Source: Zygaena filipendulae
Taxonomy: Eukaryota > Arthropoda > Insecta > Lepidoptera > Zygaenidae
Length of the DNA stretch: 64,000 nt
Direction of reading: 5' to 3'
NCBI GenBank assembly: GCA_907165275.2
Contig: OU015669.1
Coordinates: 518,501 to 582,500 of the forward strand
Position 1 is the first letter of the stretch. Every line of letters starts with the position of its first letter. Position numbers and translations under genes: made by a program. The notes below the pieces were generated by a model. The model was not told the DNA's origin and did no database searches. It worked only from the letters and a program-made list of their open reading frames with translations. Shown here in pieces: positions 30,018-41,739 of the stretch.

Positions 30018-33000
30018 ATCGTAGCAAACAAACGTGTAAATTCACAAATCAATATAGTTCTTTTCAAAACATTATTAGAATTTTATGATTATTGATGATC
30101 TATCGATGAAATAATATCAATCCGTGAAACGATTGCCAGATCATACAGCGCCGACGCACGTTCAATGACATTCTATAGATCTCGCTTATTCGATCTCTTG
30201 TATTGCTTTTTCTATACAACTGTCAATAGCACATCGTAAAGATTGAAATATTTAACACCTGCGTTAGACACCAATATAATATGGTAAAGTTGTTCACTTT
30301 AAAAGATTTATTTGAAAGTTTACATTCTATATTAAGTTGGCAAATCAAGTCAAACACGAAGACAAAAAAAAACGTTTTGTTTCGCGTCTGGAAGGAAGTT
30401 CCTTACGCGTTTTCTTTAACTCCAAATGTTATTTGATATGGATATTTTAACAGCAGTATACTCTGACCATCAGAAAAATCACGTTTAACTTGAACGTGAC
30501 GTAAACAAATATGGCGGCCAGCGCTTCACGATCATATCCGAACTACGCCGGACAAGACCGAACGTCTCGATTTGCATGGAGAGGACATAACGTTCCTTCC
30601 TGACGTGACGCATGACGATTTCTGCGACTTAACACCTACCGCAAGCGGCGTAAAAGAACTTCGTTCCACAAAACAACGCTTGTAGTTGATACAGACACAA
30701 ATTGCAGTTATTTGTAAAGAATACAAAATAAAATATACAATGTCTTTGGTCGCAAAGTTTTATATGCAGATTGAATGCCATTTCTTTGTCACGTGACAGG
30801 TAAGTTTCCTGTGTTCCGGTTTCTGCAATGAGCTAACATTCCCAGCGCGACACATTTTAAGCACCACAAAATGTATCACTCGGCGTCCTTAGCTTGAATG
30901 AATTAACATAATAATAACGAGTTATACAAGTGTTTTAAGTCATATGCTTTTGAATAAGTTACAGCGAGTAAAGGGCACGTTGGTAGGTACTTATATAATC
31001 CTAAAACTCACATTAGCGCGCGGTTCGACTCGTACTGTGTTTGATAGAGTGTCTGTGGACATTGGAACACACTACACAAAGATTATTTATTTACTGAACG
31101 TCTTATATATCTTTTTTCCTCAAAATCTCGTTATAATATACCTACTTAAGTCTTTTTATAATTATTGTTTTATTATCTTTCTTTTTTTTTCTTCTCATGG
31201 GCTTTCGATGCTTTAAATTAGTTTTTAGTAAATTTTGTATCGATTAGCATCGTTCTACGGTCTGAAATTGCAAATTATGGTGATTTAATTTTGAAAATCT
31301 TTCTCGGAGCTAATGGAGGACACTGAAGAAATCAAATAGAAACGTCAGATTTCTTCTTGCGCACAAAACCACTGCGATAATTATTATCTTTCCTTTCATA
31401 CCTTTCATAAAACATAAGAAAAACCTGTTTTAACATTTTTTTTTATTATTTATTGATGACACGAAAAATACATGACGGAGCTGCCATCTTAGATTTCTGG
31501 CAAAAACTTCCATGATTTTTTATTTTCCGGATAGTAGCTGGTTTTTTCTTTTCTTTCATATTTTGTCTTTGTGTAACCGGCCAGAACTCTTTCCACTTGC
31601 ACCAAGCTCCCAGCAATGCTGTGGTGGCGATTGCTTCCAACCCACGCATTTTAATTCCTCGAACGCTGCCGAGCCTCTTTTGTCTAGCTTCACAAACACA
31701 ATCGCGATAATGCAGAACTGCGTTTGCAAACTGAACCAGAAAAACGTATTGGCAGTTTGATGCAGGGCAAAGTGAGCAAACACAGGTGCATTAGCTAGCA
31801 ATGAGTAGGAGTGGCCATTAAGATTAAAATTCTCTAAAATACCATATTATCACGAAAACAGTTTAGAGATCCGTAGTTGCTGTGGTCAGTGAGAATTTTT
31901 ATGAAAGGGCTGTATGGTTTTGTTTTGGGAACTCTACACTCTACAGTCTACATCGAAACAGTTGAAGAGGCATGATTTTGGATAAAAAAATACATTTCAA
32001 TGCAACGGAATGTCTATGAAAAGACCTACTATGCCAGGCGGGTCTAGCTTGCATAAGAGGATGAGGCAATAGTGCAGCAGTGAATTTTTGTTGGTTTATA
32101 ATTATGATGATAATCTTTATACACCTCTTCATGACCGCTCTGATAACTAACAAGAAGAATGAAACCCAGAGAACTGGTGAACCATACTCTCTGTTAGCTA
32201 AATTAGTAAAAAGTAAAATATTTATAACGGAAACACATAATCGTTTCCTGCATTCTTAAACTTGAACCTGTGACCAACATAACACAAGAAGTGAGACAAT
32301 CGACTAAGTACGTACATGTTATAGCAAAATGGTACACAATAGAACCAGCGAGCTGTGTACAGGCGGCGCTGAGCTATGCATCAATCAATGCCGCTCTGTA
32401 CAATCAGCGGCAAACATTGATGAAGTAGACCATTGGAAATTTTGAAAAGACGACAGCAAAACTTAAAAAGATAAGTAATGCCAACAAAATGAGACGTTTT
32501 GAAGTAAAATATAATTTTTTTATGAGGTGCATATCCTTCTCTTTAAATCATTATTATATTTTGACCCATCTACCCCAGCAATCGAAGGTTCAGACCACAG
32601 CCCTTTAGTCTCGGGTATGTCGTTCTCAGCAGATTCAAGCCAAGTCAAAGTCAAATAATTTATTCAAATTTGGCCCATAATGTGGCTCTTTTTGACGTCA
32701 ATAAAGTTACATTTATTTTGACAGCACCCATAAAATATCCACCCTTCACAGCTTCCTAGTGCTATGGTTGAAGAGAAGAAAATGCAACATGCTTGTTTTT
32801 TTCGCAGCTAAACTTAATACTGCTTGAACGTGTGTAACGGTGTCTGGCCATACCTTGCAGCTGCAAATTCTGGAGAGCCTTAAACCATTATCGAATCATT
32901 ATCCAGGTAATTTAATTTTCTAGCCAACTGTACATTGACTGACAAGGTTAGAGCGTGGGTGATCCCTCAATTGAACAGGTACGTGGTGTATTAATGATTA

Positions 33001-33297
33001 TTATTTGCTCTGAGTTCGATACATCGCTTTTGTAAACAAATGTCAATTTAATAGAGCGACCGATGAGCAAGACTATATTTCATGGTCTTTCAGTTCTATT
33101 GCAGAATAGGCATTAGGAGTCTGTGCTTAGTTCAAAATAAATAAGAGAAAATTATCATTCAAATCACTTGTTGTTAAAATCCAATGAAATGAAGGTAACG
33201 CAGGAGCAGTTATGGACCTTTTCAGAATAGATTTTGGTCCAGTGGAGTATAGACTAGAAGCGCTGTATCCAATCATGCATATTTATTTTATCTAAAC
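30016..33297. other. Gene-poor DNA with one small ORF candidate
   Basis: No multi-exon gene could be built. An ATGGCGGCC-started ORF of 30 codons (30511-30603) sits in a slightly GC-richer patch. The open stretch at 31446-31801 (minus) is not recognised. A CAAGTCAAAGTCAAATAATT segment near 32640-32700 looks like a LINE 3' tail. Confidence 0.4.
30511..30603 (+). other. Small ORF with YY1-like start context
   Basis: AAATATGGCGGCC matches the AANATGGCGGC core of YY1-type promoter sites. The ORF reads MAASASRSYPNYAGQDRTSR and ends after 30 codons. Two CGTCA/TGACG motifs flank it. It is more likely promoter-like DNA or a short non-coding transcript than a protein gene. Confidence 0.2.
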
Positions 33298-33461
33298 CTA
33301 CTTAATATAGTGATATTAAGTAGTAGTAGTACACCAAATTTTCACCAGGTTTTCACCAATAGATATAGTGATTCATGAGGAAGGTTTATAACTATATTTT
33401 ATCCTGGAATTCCCGCGGGAACTCCGAAATTACCACGGGTGAAACCGCGCGGGTTAACTAG
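33298..33461 (+). mobile_element. Helitron, 3' end intact
   Basis: GGAATTCCCGCGGGAACTCC, then CACGGGTGAAACCGCGCGGG and TTAACTAG before T. The 5' end is degraded. Confidence 0.65.
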
Positions 33462-34193
33462 TTTGGTATAAAGTTGCCGAGTTTGATTAAAAGCGCTAAT
33501 CTTTGTTCGAATTGAAAAAAATCTTTTTGTGGTTTCATATACCTACATCCAAGAAGGCTAAACATCACGCTACGACCAATAGGAGCGGAGCAGAAATGAA
33601 AAATGTTGCAAAAAATTATTCCTTCTGAGAGCTTTCGTTGCGTATGCTGAGTAAAAGGTTAAAGTTATGCAAAAATCATTTAGTATTATGGAATAGGTAT
33701 ATTTTGCATTAGTAGGATTTTTCCTCAAATTAACGCGGGTGGAAAAACATAAGTACAATAAAACACTTAAGGCTTTCCGATAAAACTCATTGTCGAGGTC
33801 ATTGTACTTGTCCAATTTATTTCAAGCATGGTGAGTTTATTTATAACCCCTCAATATCAGGTTGTAGATATTTTTATTCGGACTCGAATCGACGACCTTT
33901 GCACAAGGCTCTCCTGATTTGGATAGGCCGACCGGTGTGGGTTTTTTGAGCAACAAATGTTGACTTATGTTGGCACTTTTGTACTATTCCCCGCAGGAAT
34001 TCCGGTTAGCAATACCTAGCCTATGACACTCAAAAATAACGTGGCTTTCTATTGGTAAAAGAATAGAATCGGTTCAGTAGATCTGTAGATTAATAAAAAA
34101 TATTGACGATAACCCCCTACAACCTGACAAACTCACAAACTTTACCTCTTTATATAATTAAAAGTATAGATTTTGTTTATATTACTAGCTGAC
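33462..34193. other. Unassigned intergenic DNA
   Basis: AT-rich, with a short Helitron scrap near 33990-34090. No gene was recognised. Confidence 0.4.
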
Positions 34194-34494
34194 CTCTGCG
34201 GTTTCACCCGCGGTTATTTCGGAGTTCCTGCGAGAATTCCGGAATAAAAATAACCCTGTGTCACTCAGGATCACTTCAGCTTCCTGCCTATAAGTGAAAG
34301 AATTTTCAAAATCGTTCAGTAGATACAAAGATTACAACCTCACAAACTCCGGAGTTCCCGCGGGAATTCCGGAATGAAAAGTACCCTATGACACTCAGGA
34401 TCACTGAAGCTTCCTTTAAGTGAGTAGATCCAGAGATTACCCCCTACAACGTCACAAACTCACAAACTTTTGCTCTTTATAATGTTAGTGTAGA
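34194..34494 (-). mobile_element. Helitron with internally repeated middle
   Basis: Minus-strand element ending CTAG at 34194. The module (GAGTTCCYGCGRGAATTCCGG, TCACTCAGGATCACT) occurs twice in tandem, so the element has an internal duplication. A relative is at 43620-43885. Confidence 0.6.
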
Positions 34495-35880
34495 TTTGGG
34501 TTCACGATAATGATTTTGCTGTAATACCTATTAAAAGTATTTCACGCATATAACATATTACTGTCGTAGTAAGAAATCGACCGATCGACTTAAAAATATA
34601 CAAAGGACAAAGGATATAAAATAAATAATTTTGGATAAATCATAATTTCCATGACATTATCGCATTAAAATATTTTTGTCCCAAACTAATTAAAGCTTGT
34701 ACTATGGATATCAGAAAATTGATATTTTACCAGAAAATTGTATATTTTTTTATTATTTTGTGTAAACACACAGTTAAAATAAGAATATTTAACCTAATTC
34801 AATAATTTAAAAGGCATAATATTACCATCTAAATATTATAATCATATTAGATTAATTTGCAGAGATGCATTAATAAAAGCTGTATCTACTTTTTACAACT
34901 CTTTCCATATAACATAGTTCTACAGGATATAAGATTTTGAGACATCTGACATCTCGTTTAGAAATGTTTAAATTAATTATTATTGCGCTAACCATCATGC
35001 TGTTGATGAGACGTTGAGTGAAATTTGTAGATTTAATATTTATAGTAGGCAATTATTTATACTCAATTTGTAGATAATTGACTTTTTATTTATTTTATTT
35101 TAATTTATTTATCAAATTATAAATTTTTTAACATAAATCTTGTACAAAATCAAACCAAAATTGGAATAAAAATCATCAAATTTCCAAAAGTGGGTAGTTA
35201 GGCACCTATGCTTTCTTCAACTGGGTACCTAACGCAATATTTGACAAACCTCGTCCAATAAATATTTATGTAAAAACTATAATAAATATTGACAAATTGT
35301 GAAAAATATTGGTGTGTTTTGCATAATTGCGATGGAATTTGCACTTTATGTTAACCTATGCACATGAGATATCGAGAGAAAGTCGGTTAGCACCGGGTCG
35401 GGACCCCAGGCCACGACGCTCGGGGCTTAGGACTCAGAACATAAGCTTAAACCTACTAAATTTAAACTAAGGTCAGGTAATCGAGCATCTAGATATAACT
35501 TTTGAATGAAAAAAGGCTAACGAATTCACAAACTGTTTTAGGATTCCCACGGTAACTCCTGGCATAGCTAAGAACTGTATCATCTCGACAAAAATATATT
35601 TTGTATCATTAGAAATTCATTCTATTACTAGTTGTGCCGGGTTTCGGAGTTTACCCCACCTCGATTTAAACCTGATGGGTGTTTACGGGTTTAAACCCAA
35701 GCACCGAGCTTAAACCGGGTTGATTTGCTAGTCTATGGTTAGCTAGTTAGATAGCTAGTGGTTAACTAACTAACTAAACCAACTTAGTCGCGGGTTCAAT
35801 TCCCGTGTCCCGCGCAAATTAAACCTCCAAAATATTTGTATTAGATATAAAAATTATATTTATATTTTAAAAAATTAATC
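34495..35880. other. AT-rich intergenic DNA
   Basis: No gene was recognised. A tRNA T-arm-like GGGTTCAATTCCC near 35790-35802, after TTAACTAACTAACTAAACC, may be a SINE remnant; no cloverleaf can be drawn. Confidence 0.4.
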
Positions 35881-36161
35881 AATTTCCCTTGGTGACGGCA
35901 TCACGCGTGAACGGCTGGACCAATTTTGCTAATTCTTTTTTAGTTGTATTCGTTATTCTAAGGAGAAGAAGAATATGAAAGAAGTTTTGAGTTCCTGTAG
36001 GAATTCCGAAAACCACGAGGGTGTATCTCCAAAACGGTTGGACCGATTTTGACGCGAATTTTACCGCTAATTGCTGATGTTATAAGGTGTCAATTAGGCT
36101 GCTTTCAAGTTCCTGCGATAATTCCGAAACTCACGCGGGCGAAACCGCGGGGCACAGCTAG
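35881..36161 (+). mobile_element. Chimeric Helitron B, copy 1
   Basis: Two Helitron middles in tandem (GGCTGGACCAATTTTGCTAA and then ACGGTTGGACCGATTTTGAC) end in one GCGGGCGAAACCGCGGGGC hairpin and CTAG. The same arrangement, with CCAG, is at 45895-46169. Confidence 0.65.
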
Positions 36162-36431
36162 TCTAATATAAAACTGTTCGAGTGTTAACTCCCTCGTTGG
36201 GTCAGTCACACTTGTCTCAATCTGGCCGAGCCAATGATCTCGTTAATTCACATCTGCCCACGGTAGGTACCCTACTTACGAGCAGACAGACAGACGGGCA
36301 GACGTATCGTGTGTCGGGGTTCATATGAATGCGACTGGTCGATGACCGCGGATGTGCTGTTGTTGGAGTCGAAACAATGTGGTCTAATGATTAAGTAGGC
36401 ATAGGTATTTTAGATCTCTGGTTTGATATAA

Positions 36432-36874
36432 TCCTACTATTCTACTAATATTATAAATGTGAACGTGTGGATGTTTGGACATAGATAAGCAATAGTGTGT
36501 TAACCAACATAGAAGAAATTTTGCGTAAATCGTGTTTTATAATTATAGCGCCATTTTGTGTCGACATTTTTTTATGTCCAACATATTGTTACATATTTAA
36601 ACAATGTAATAAGGTAAATAAATACATAATTAAAAAACGTTCTATAACTCTCAATAAATCGTTCTGTAGCAATAACTTAATTTTGTGGGTTAACATGTTA
36701 TTGCTTATCTGCGTCCGTTTGTTACTCAATCACGCAAAAACGGCTGAACGGATTTAGATGAATTTTGTCATGCACATTGTCAGGGGTACAGAGAAGGACA
36801 AAGAGTACTTTTTACCCCGGAATTCGCGCGGGAACTCCGAAATTACCGCGGGTCAAACCGCGGGGCACAGCTAG
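36432..36874 (+). mobile_element. Helitron interrupted by a nested element
   Basis: The 5' end TCCTACTATTCTACTAATAT and the 3' end CGCGGGGCACAGCTAG (before T) are both present. Between them, 36483-36710 is foreign. Confidence 0.8.
36483..36710. mobile_element. MITE nested in a Helitron (AGATAAGCAATA ends)
   Basis: Starts AGATAAGCAATA with a nearby GTTAACC and ends GGTTAACATGTTATTGCTTATCT-like inverted sequence. At 228 bp it splits a Helitron, so it is younger than its host. An 86-aa ORF that starts inside it and runs into the Helitron is accidental. Confidence 0.7.
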
Positions 36875-38659
36875 TTATAAATAAATACATATAAATAGTT
36901 TTTTTTTTCGTTTAATGATAATATTGTATACTTATTGAGAGAAGAATAGAAAACCAAATATTATTGGTGGTGGTCCCAAGTTAATTTCGTAGTTCCAACA
37001 CAAAGTGCCCTATATGTCCTTTTCTGTTGCCCCGACAAAGTGAACGCAAAATTTCACGATAATCGGTTTAGTAGTTAAGACATGAAAGCATATCAAACAA
37101 ACTATTATTACTGTTAGGATTTTATTATTGGGCTTAGCAAACGAACCAGCCCTCTTAGTCGAGTTAATAAATGTATAGCCATTATCGTTATAGAAAACTA
37201 AGGAAAAAATCGTACTTGTGATTGGGCAATTTTTCGCGACCACGTGACATGGCGATACGCTTCTTAGTTTTGTATAAAGATAACGATTATGGATTTTCAA
37301 CTTGGCTAAGAGGGCGCACGATTCGAAAGACGTGAGCTCGCGTCGAGCGGCAGAGACCTTGATTCGGGACCGGTTGGTTGCGCAAGCGGCCGGCGAGACC
37401 CACGCAACTTTGACAGTTGACAACCAACCTGACAACCGGCCCGGTGACAATTGCAATTTTTTTGATGTAAATTATTTACTGTTTACCGCGGTTTCACCAG
37501 CTTAAACTTCGGAGTTCCCGCAGGATTTCCGGTATAAAAACTACCTTATGTCGGCCTCTGCATCCTTGACAAAGAGTACGCCATATTTCATAATAATCGG
37601 TTGAGTAGATACCTAGTAAATCCGTGAAAGCGTAGCAAACTTACATGTTTTGCATTTATAATATCACAATAATTTTTCAGGATTTCAGGACAGGTTCCTA
37701 CAATCGTAGTCGTACCACCAAAACTGGACCTTAATTAAAACTGTTCTAAAACCATCTGACTAGAAGCAAACTGCTGTGGCCGTGAAAATTGTTAAATGAG
37801 TTTTGGTGGTATCTATCTTACATAAAACCATCAAAATGCATCAAAATTGATTCACAGCTTTTCAAAACAAAAGAGAACCCTAATCGCATAATATAAGTAG
37901 CTATTAGTGCATAAATTCCATGGTCGGTAAAAATCAACAAGTTATAAGAAATGTGTAATATAAGTATAGCAATATATCTAACTAGTTACGTATTTACGAT
38001 TGATTAACATGGGTCCATGATAAATGATTCAGAACGGCCATACACTTCACGTGTTCGACTCCATAGTTTAGTATAACGGTGCATTTATATGCTATGTACA
38101 GAATAAGTACAGGCGATCACAACGATGCATTGTTTATAACCAGCAACCCGGTTGACACCTTGAATAGGGTTGTCACTTGTTTCCGACAGCAGTTTATTCT
38201 AATAATACTAGCCGTATTGATAAGTACTTAATTGGAACAGTTATGCAACTGTCGCATCAATACTACTTTTGGTTAAAGATTAGAAATGCTCTGTGATTGA
38301 TTGCAAGTTTGTGACGTCATACGCAAGTAAACAAAACAAGTGTTTTCCTAAATTCTAAACCTACTAATACCATAAACTGACGACTCCATTTCTCAATTAA
38401 CAAACAAAATACGAGCTTAGATATTACTCGTAGCGGTTGCTCGAGTGACTTTGTGATTTCCTCGACAATTTTCCTCTGGGTATTGTAGCCATCAGTCAAA
38501 GAATTTATAAAATAGGGTTTGTAGTTCCTAAATAGAAACTTTTACTCTTTCAAATAATAATAAACTCTCAAGTGTGGCAAGTCTATGTACCTACTTACCT
38601 ATTAAAGATTTTATGTTATATCAAGTTACTACAGACTATAGAGTTCAATTACGAGTGCA
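36875..38659. other. Intergenic DNA with repeat fragments
   Basis: Holds the TIR element at 37149-37315 and Helitron fragments near 36985-37100 and 37485-37665. No gene was recognised. Confidence 0.4.
37149..37315. mobile_element. Short TIR element (GCCCTCTTAGYCRAGTT ends), copy 2
   Basis: 167 bp between GCCCTCTTAGTCGAGTTAA and AACTTGGCTAAGAGGGC. It is a longer relative of 3884-3979; both contain CGTGACC/GGTCACG-like cores with CCACGTGAC. Confidence 0.65.
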
Positions 38660-38880
38660 AGTACATGTGTCAACCCTGAGTCACAACGTCCGGAAGTGTC
38701 TACTTGAAGTGCGAGCCGGGCGGCGCGCCGCATCTAGCGCGCCGGACGTACGGTCAGCAACACGGACAGGAAACTGCCCGGCGATTATGCGCCTTATTGT
38801 GTACGGGTCGGGTCCAAAATAGAACAACGACACTACGGCACGTCCAGGCAATTGTGCCCTTAATGTCAACGCGATTTATT
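38660..38880. other. CpG-rich patch, unassigned
   Basis: Sharply GC/CpG-rich against its surroundings (GGCGGCGCGCCGC, GCGCCGGACGTACG). Short ORFs are open on both strands but none is recognised. It may be a first exon, a promoter or a repeat. Confidence 0.3.
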
Positions 38881-39018
38881 AGCGCTATTGTGCGAAGTCT
38901 CTTTTTGAAAATTGAAATTTAAAATCCTTATAGATGTGAGAGTTTATGTGCCGGAGGCGTTTGTGTGTTGATTAACACTCAGTTATATTCAGGGCGTCCA
39001 AAAAAAAACCAGTTAAAC

Positions 39019-39477
39019 TGCATTCATAGATATTTAAATAATTACATGGTTGAACCGGGAATCGAACCCGTTACATGAGAAAAATAATCACCCTGTAGCT
39101 TTATCATACCGACGCGATCGAAAGGCTTATTTTTTTCTGAATAACATAGTGTCAAAAATAAAAGGAAGACCATGAATTTTAACATTTTTAATACAAATTT
39201 TCAGTTACGGCAATGTCAACTTTTCATTTTTCTGATCAAAATGTTAAAATTCATGGTCTTCCTTTTATTTTTGACACTATATTATTTAGAATAAAAAAAA
39301 TAAAAACATATGCGTCGAATTGAGAACCTCCTCCTTTTTGGGAAGTCGGTTAAAAAAATAATCCGTATGATGAAGCCTTTCGATCGGTATGATAAAGCTA
39401 CAGCGTGATTATTTTTCTCATGTAACGGGTTCGATTCCCGGTTCAATCATGTAATTATTTAAATATCTATTAATGCA
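39019..39477. mobile_element. Long palindrome made of inverted tRNA-SINE-like arms
   Basis: The left arm from TGCATTCATAGATATTTAAA mirrors the right arm ending ATTTAAATATCTATTAATGCA. Both arms hold a tRNA B box (GGGTTCGATTCCCGG and its complement) and ATTTTTCTCATGTAACG. A second inner inverted repeat, GGAAGACCATGAATTTTAAC, faces its complement. The right arm has an extra 70 bp. Confidence 0.8.
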
Positions 39478-39479
39478 CA

Positions 39480-39635
39480 AACGTACCCTATGTTCTTCTC
39501 TGTACCCCTGACAATGTGTATGCAAAATTTCATGATGATCGGTTGAGCCGTTAAGGCGTGAAAGCGTCACAAACAGACAGATAGGCAAACCGACAGACAG
39601 ACAGAGTTACTTTCACATTTATAATATTAGTAGGG
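39480..39635 (-). mobile_element. Helitron 5' portion
   Basis: The minus strand starts TCCCTACTAATATTATAAATG with a GTCT/GACA microsatellite. The 3' end is missing where it abuts the palindrome. Confidence 0.65.
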
Positions 39636-40298
39636 ACGTCTACAAATTTAGATTAGCCACTGTTTATGTTTGTTTCTTTTTCTTGTGTGTTGTGCTGAAA
39701 TAAATGTATTTTCTTTCTTTCTTTCTTTCAATATTGATAGTTAAATGATACCTCGACAAACAGCTACACTTAACAAATAAGATATTTACTAGATATAAAT
39801 TATTATTGACTGTTAACTAGTTACTACATAATTATAGTCCTTTCAATAACAACAAAACACCCACATGTTACACATTACAAGATTAAAAAATCATAAACAC
39901 AAAGTAATTGTGGATAATAACATAACATATTATAATCTTCAATCAAGGAAGCATTATTTTTCTATATACGGAACGCACCAACAGACAGACATCCAGATAT
40001 GGTATATAAACACTATGGTAGGAAACCCAGCTTCCATATAGGTCTCATTGTGACTTGTAAGATAGCAAAGATAACCATTTAAAGTGTTACAAATGAAATA
40101 ATTGTAGAATATGTAAAGTTAAACGCCATATTTGATGCTGAAATGTTTAACATATTTACCTACTGCGAACGCTCGGTGTCGAGCAGGAAAAGACAAAATG
40201 AAAAATGCGTTTCAAAAATTCAACTCATTCGTGGATAATATTCTAAAAATATAACAATATAGCAAAGTAGGGTGTAGCTGTTATTGTTATAAATAAAA
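39636..40298. other. AT-rich intergenic DNA
   Basis: Contains a CTTT microsatellite near 39713-39729. No gene was recognised. Confidence 0.4.
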
Positions 40299-40459
40299 AT
40301 CAAATGCTATTCGCTAAAATTCAAGAATGGCTCGACCGATGTGAACAATTTATTTTTTTGTTGGGTTCGCAATTATCAGAAGGTTTGTATAAAAGAAAAG
40401 TGGGAGTTCCTGTGGCAATTCCGAAACTCACGCGGCTGAAACCGCAGTCACAGCTAGTT
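40299..40459 (+). mobile_element. Helitron fragment with 3' end
   Basis: GGAGTTCCTGTGGCAATTCC, GCGGCTGAAACCGC hairpin, CACAGCTAG before T. Confidence 0.6.
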
Positions 40460-40720
40460 TATGATAGTTCTACTGTCATAAGTGTTTCTACTTTCTAGGG
40501 GTAGGTAAACTCTGCACCTACTAAGCTGATTCTATAATAATAATTGAGAGATGTGAACTTATTATTATAAGTTATTTTTCTGTTCACGATTTCTTTCAAA
40601 CACGAATCGTTGAAATGTCAGAGCTTATTGCTCTGGGGTCATACTTTATGATCAGAAACCTATTGATGTAGTTCTAAAGTTTCAGTTAAAAGTCCAGTGA
40701 AAAACTTGATTGCTACTTAC

Positions 40721-40754
40721 CATTAATGAAAACGCGATAGTATCATGAGGCGAT
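40721..40754 (-). other. Possible 34-bp non-coding exon
   Basis: On the minus strand a strong acceptor (TTTTTTTTGTTACAG) and a perfect donor (ATG|GTAAGT) bracket 34 bp. Joined directly to the first visible formin exon, none of the three frames stays open, so it is not a coding link. It could be a 5'-UTR exon or chance. Confidence 0.2.
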
Positions 40755-40799
40755 CTGTAACAAAAAAAATATAAAAATATAATAAATTACCTACACCTC

Positions 40800-41042
40800 T
40801 AACGGCCGCACTCAGAGTCAACTTTAATGATTACTTAGTTAAGTATAGATTTTTAAAACAAAATTGCCGCAATCAGAGACGTTCAGTAAATTAATGTTAA
40901 TTGGCATTTAATGAGATGTAACTTAATCAGTTAAATGCCAATTAACATTAATTTATTAAATTTGTCTGATTGCGGCAGTTTTGTTTTAAAAATCTATACT
41001 TAACTAAGTAATCATTAAAGTCGACTCTGAGTGCGGCGGTTA
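40800..41042. mobile_element. Foldback MITE, copy 2
   Basis: TAACGGCCGCACTCAGAGTC at the left, its inverse GACTCTGAGTGCGGCGGTTA at the right; nearly fully self-complementary. Same family as 17521-17757. Confidence 0.85.
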
Positions 41043-41064
41043 GGGTATTATTTTAAATCTTAAA

Positions 41065-41230
41065 TCCTTACTTAATATTATAAATGCGAATGTATGGATG
41101 GATGTTTGTTACTCTTTCACGCAAAAACTACTGGATGGATTTAAATGAAACTTTACAATAATATAGCTTATACATCAGATCAACACATAGGGTTTAAATT
41201 AACGCGGGTGAAACCGCGGGGCACAACTAG
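41065..41230 (+). mobile_element. Non-autonomous Helitron
   Basis: TCCTTACTTAATATTATAAA start after A, CGCGGGGCACAACTAG end before T. It has lost the GGAATTCCCGCGGG module. Confidence 0.75.
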
Positions 41231-41430
41231 TTCAATATACCTATCACTGTTTTGATAATGCAAGTTTCAATAAAACTAGATACAGATAAACCTTGTTTGT
41301 CTGTATACTTCTGAGCACCATTATTGTACCAGTTGCATCTGATCTATAAGCTTAAATTCTCTAAGAAGTTATTGTGGGAAAGTTTAACTAACTTTTGTTA
41401 TGCAATAAAACCTAATTCATACTTATATAT

Positions 41431-41739
41431 ACTACTATATACTTATATAAAAGAAAGTCGTGTTAGTTACACTATTTATAACTCAAGAACGGCTGAACCG
41501 ATTTGGCTGAAAATTGGTGGGGAGGTAGCTTAGAACCAGGAAACGGACATAGGGTACTTTTTATCCCGGAATTCCCGCAGGAACTCCGAAATTAACGTCG
41601 GTGAAATCTCATGAAATTTTGCATACTTAGGTACACATTGTCAGGGGTACAGAGAAGGACATAGGGTAGGTACTTTGCATTCCGGAATTCCTGCGGAATC
41701 TCCGAAATTTCCGCGGGTAACACCGCGGGGCACAGCTAG
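41431..41739 (+). mobile_element. Chimeric Helitron A, copy 1
   Basis: A first Helitron middle (CTCAAGAACGGCTGAACCGA to GGTGAAATC) is fused to a second (CATGAAATTTTGCATACTTA to CACAGCTAG). The same fusion joint is found at 49398-49701. Confidence 0.8.

Noticed and set aside
31446..31801. Overlapping ORFs of 67-82 aa on both strands
   Set aside because: No family recognised, no splice context and no codon pattern; probably chance or an old repeat.
35780..35815. tRNA gene suggested by GGGTTCAATTCCC
   Set aside because: Only a T-arm-like stem is present; no D arm, anticodon arm or acceptor pairing can be drawn upstream.
39060..39125. tRNA gene from CGGGAATCGAACCCG on either arm of the palindrome
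   Set aside because: The B box is present, but a full cloverleaf with acceptor pairing is not; the duplication in inverted arms points to a SINE-type repeat.
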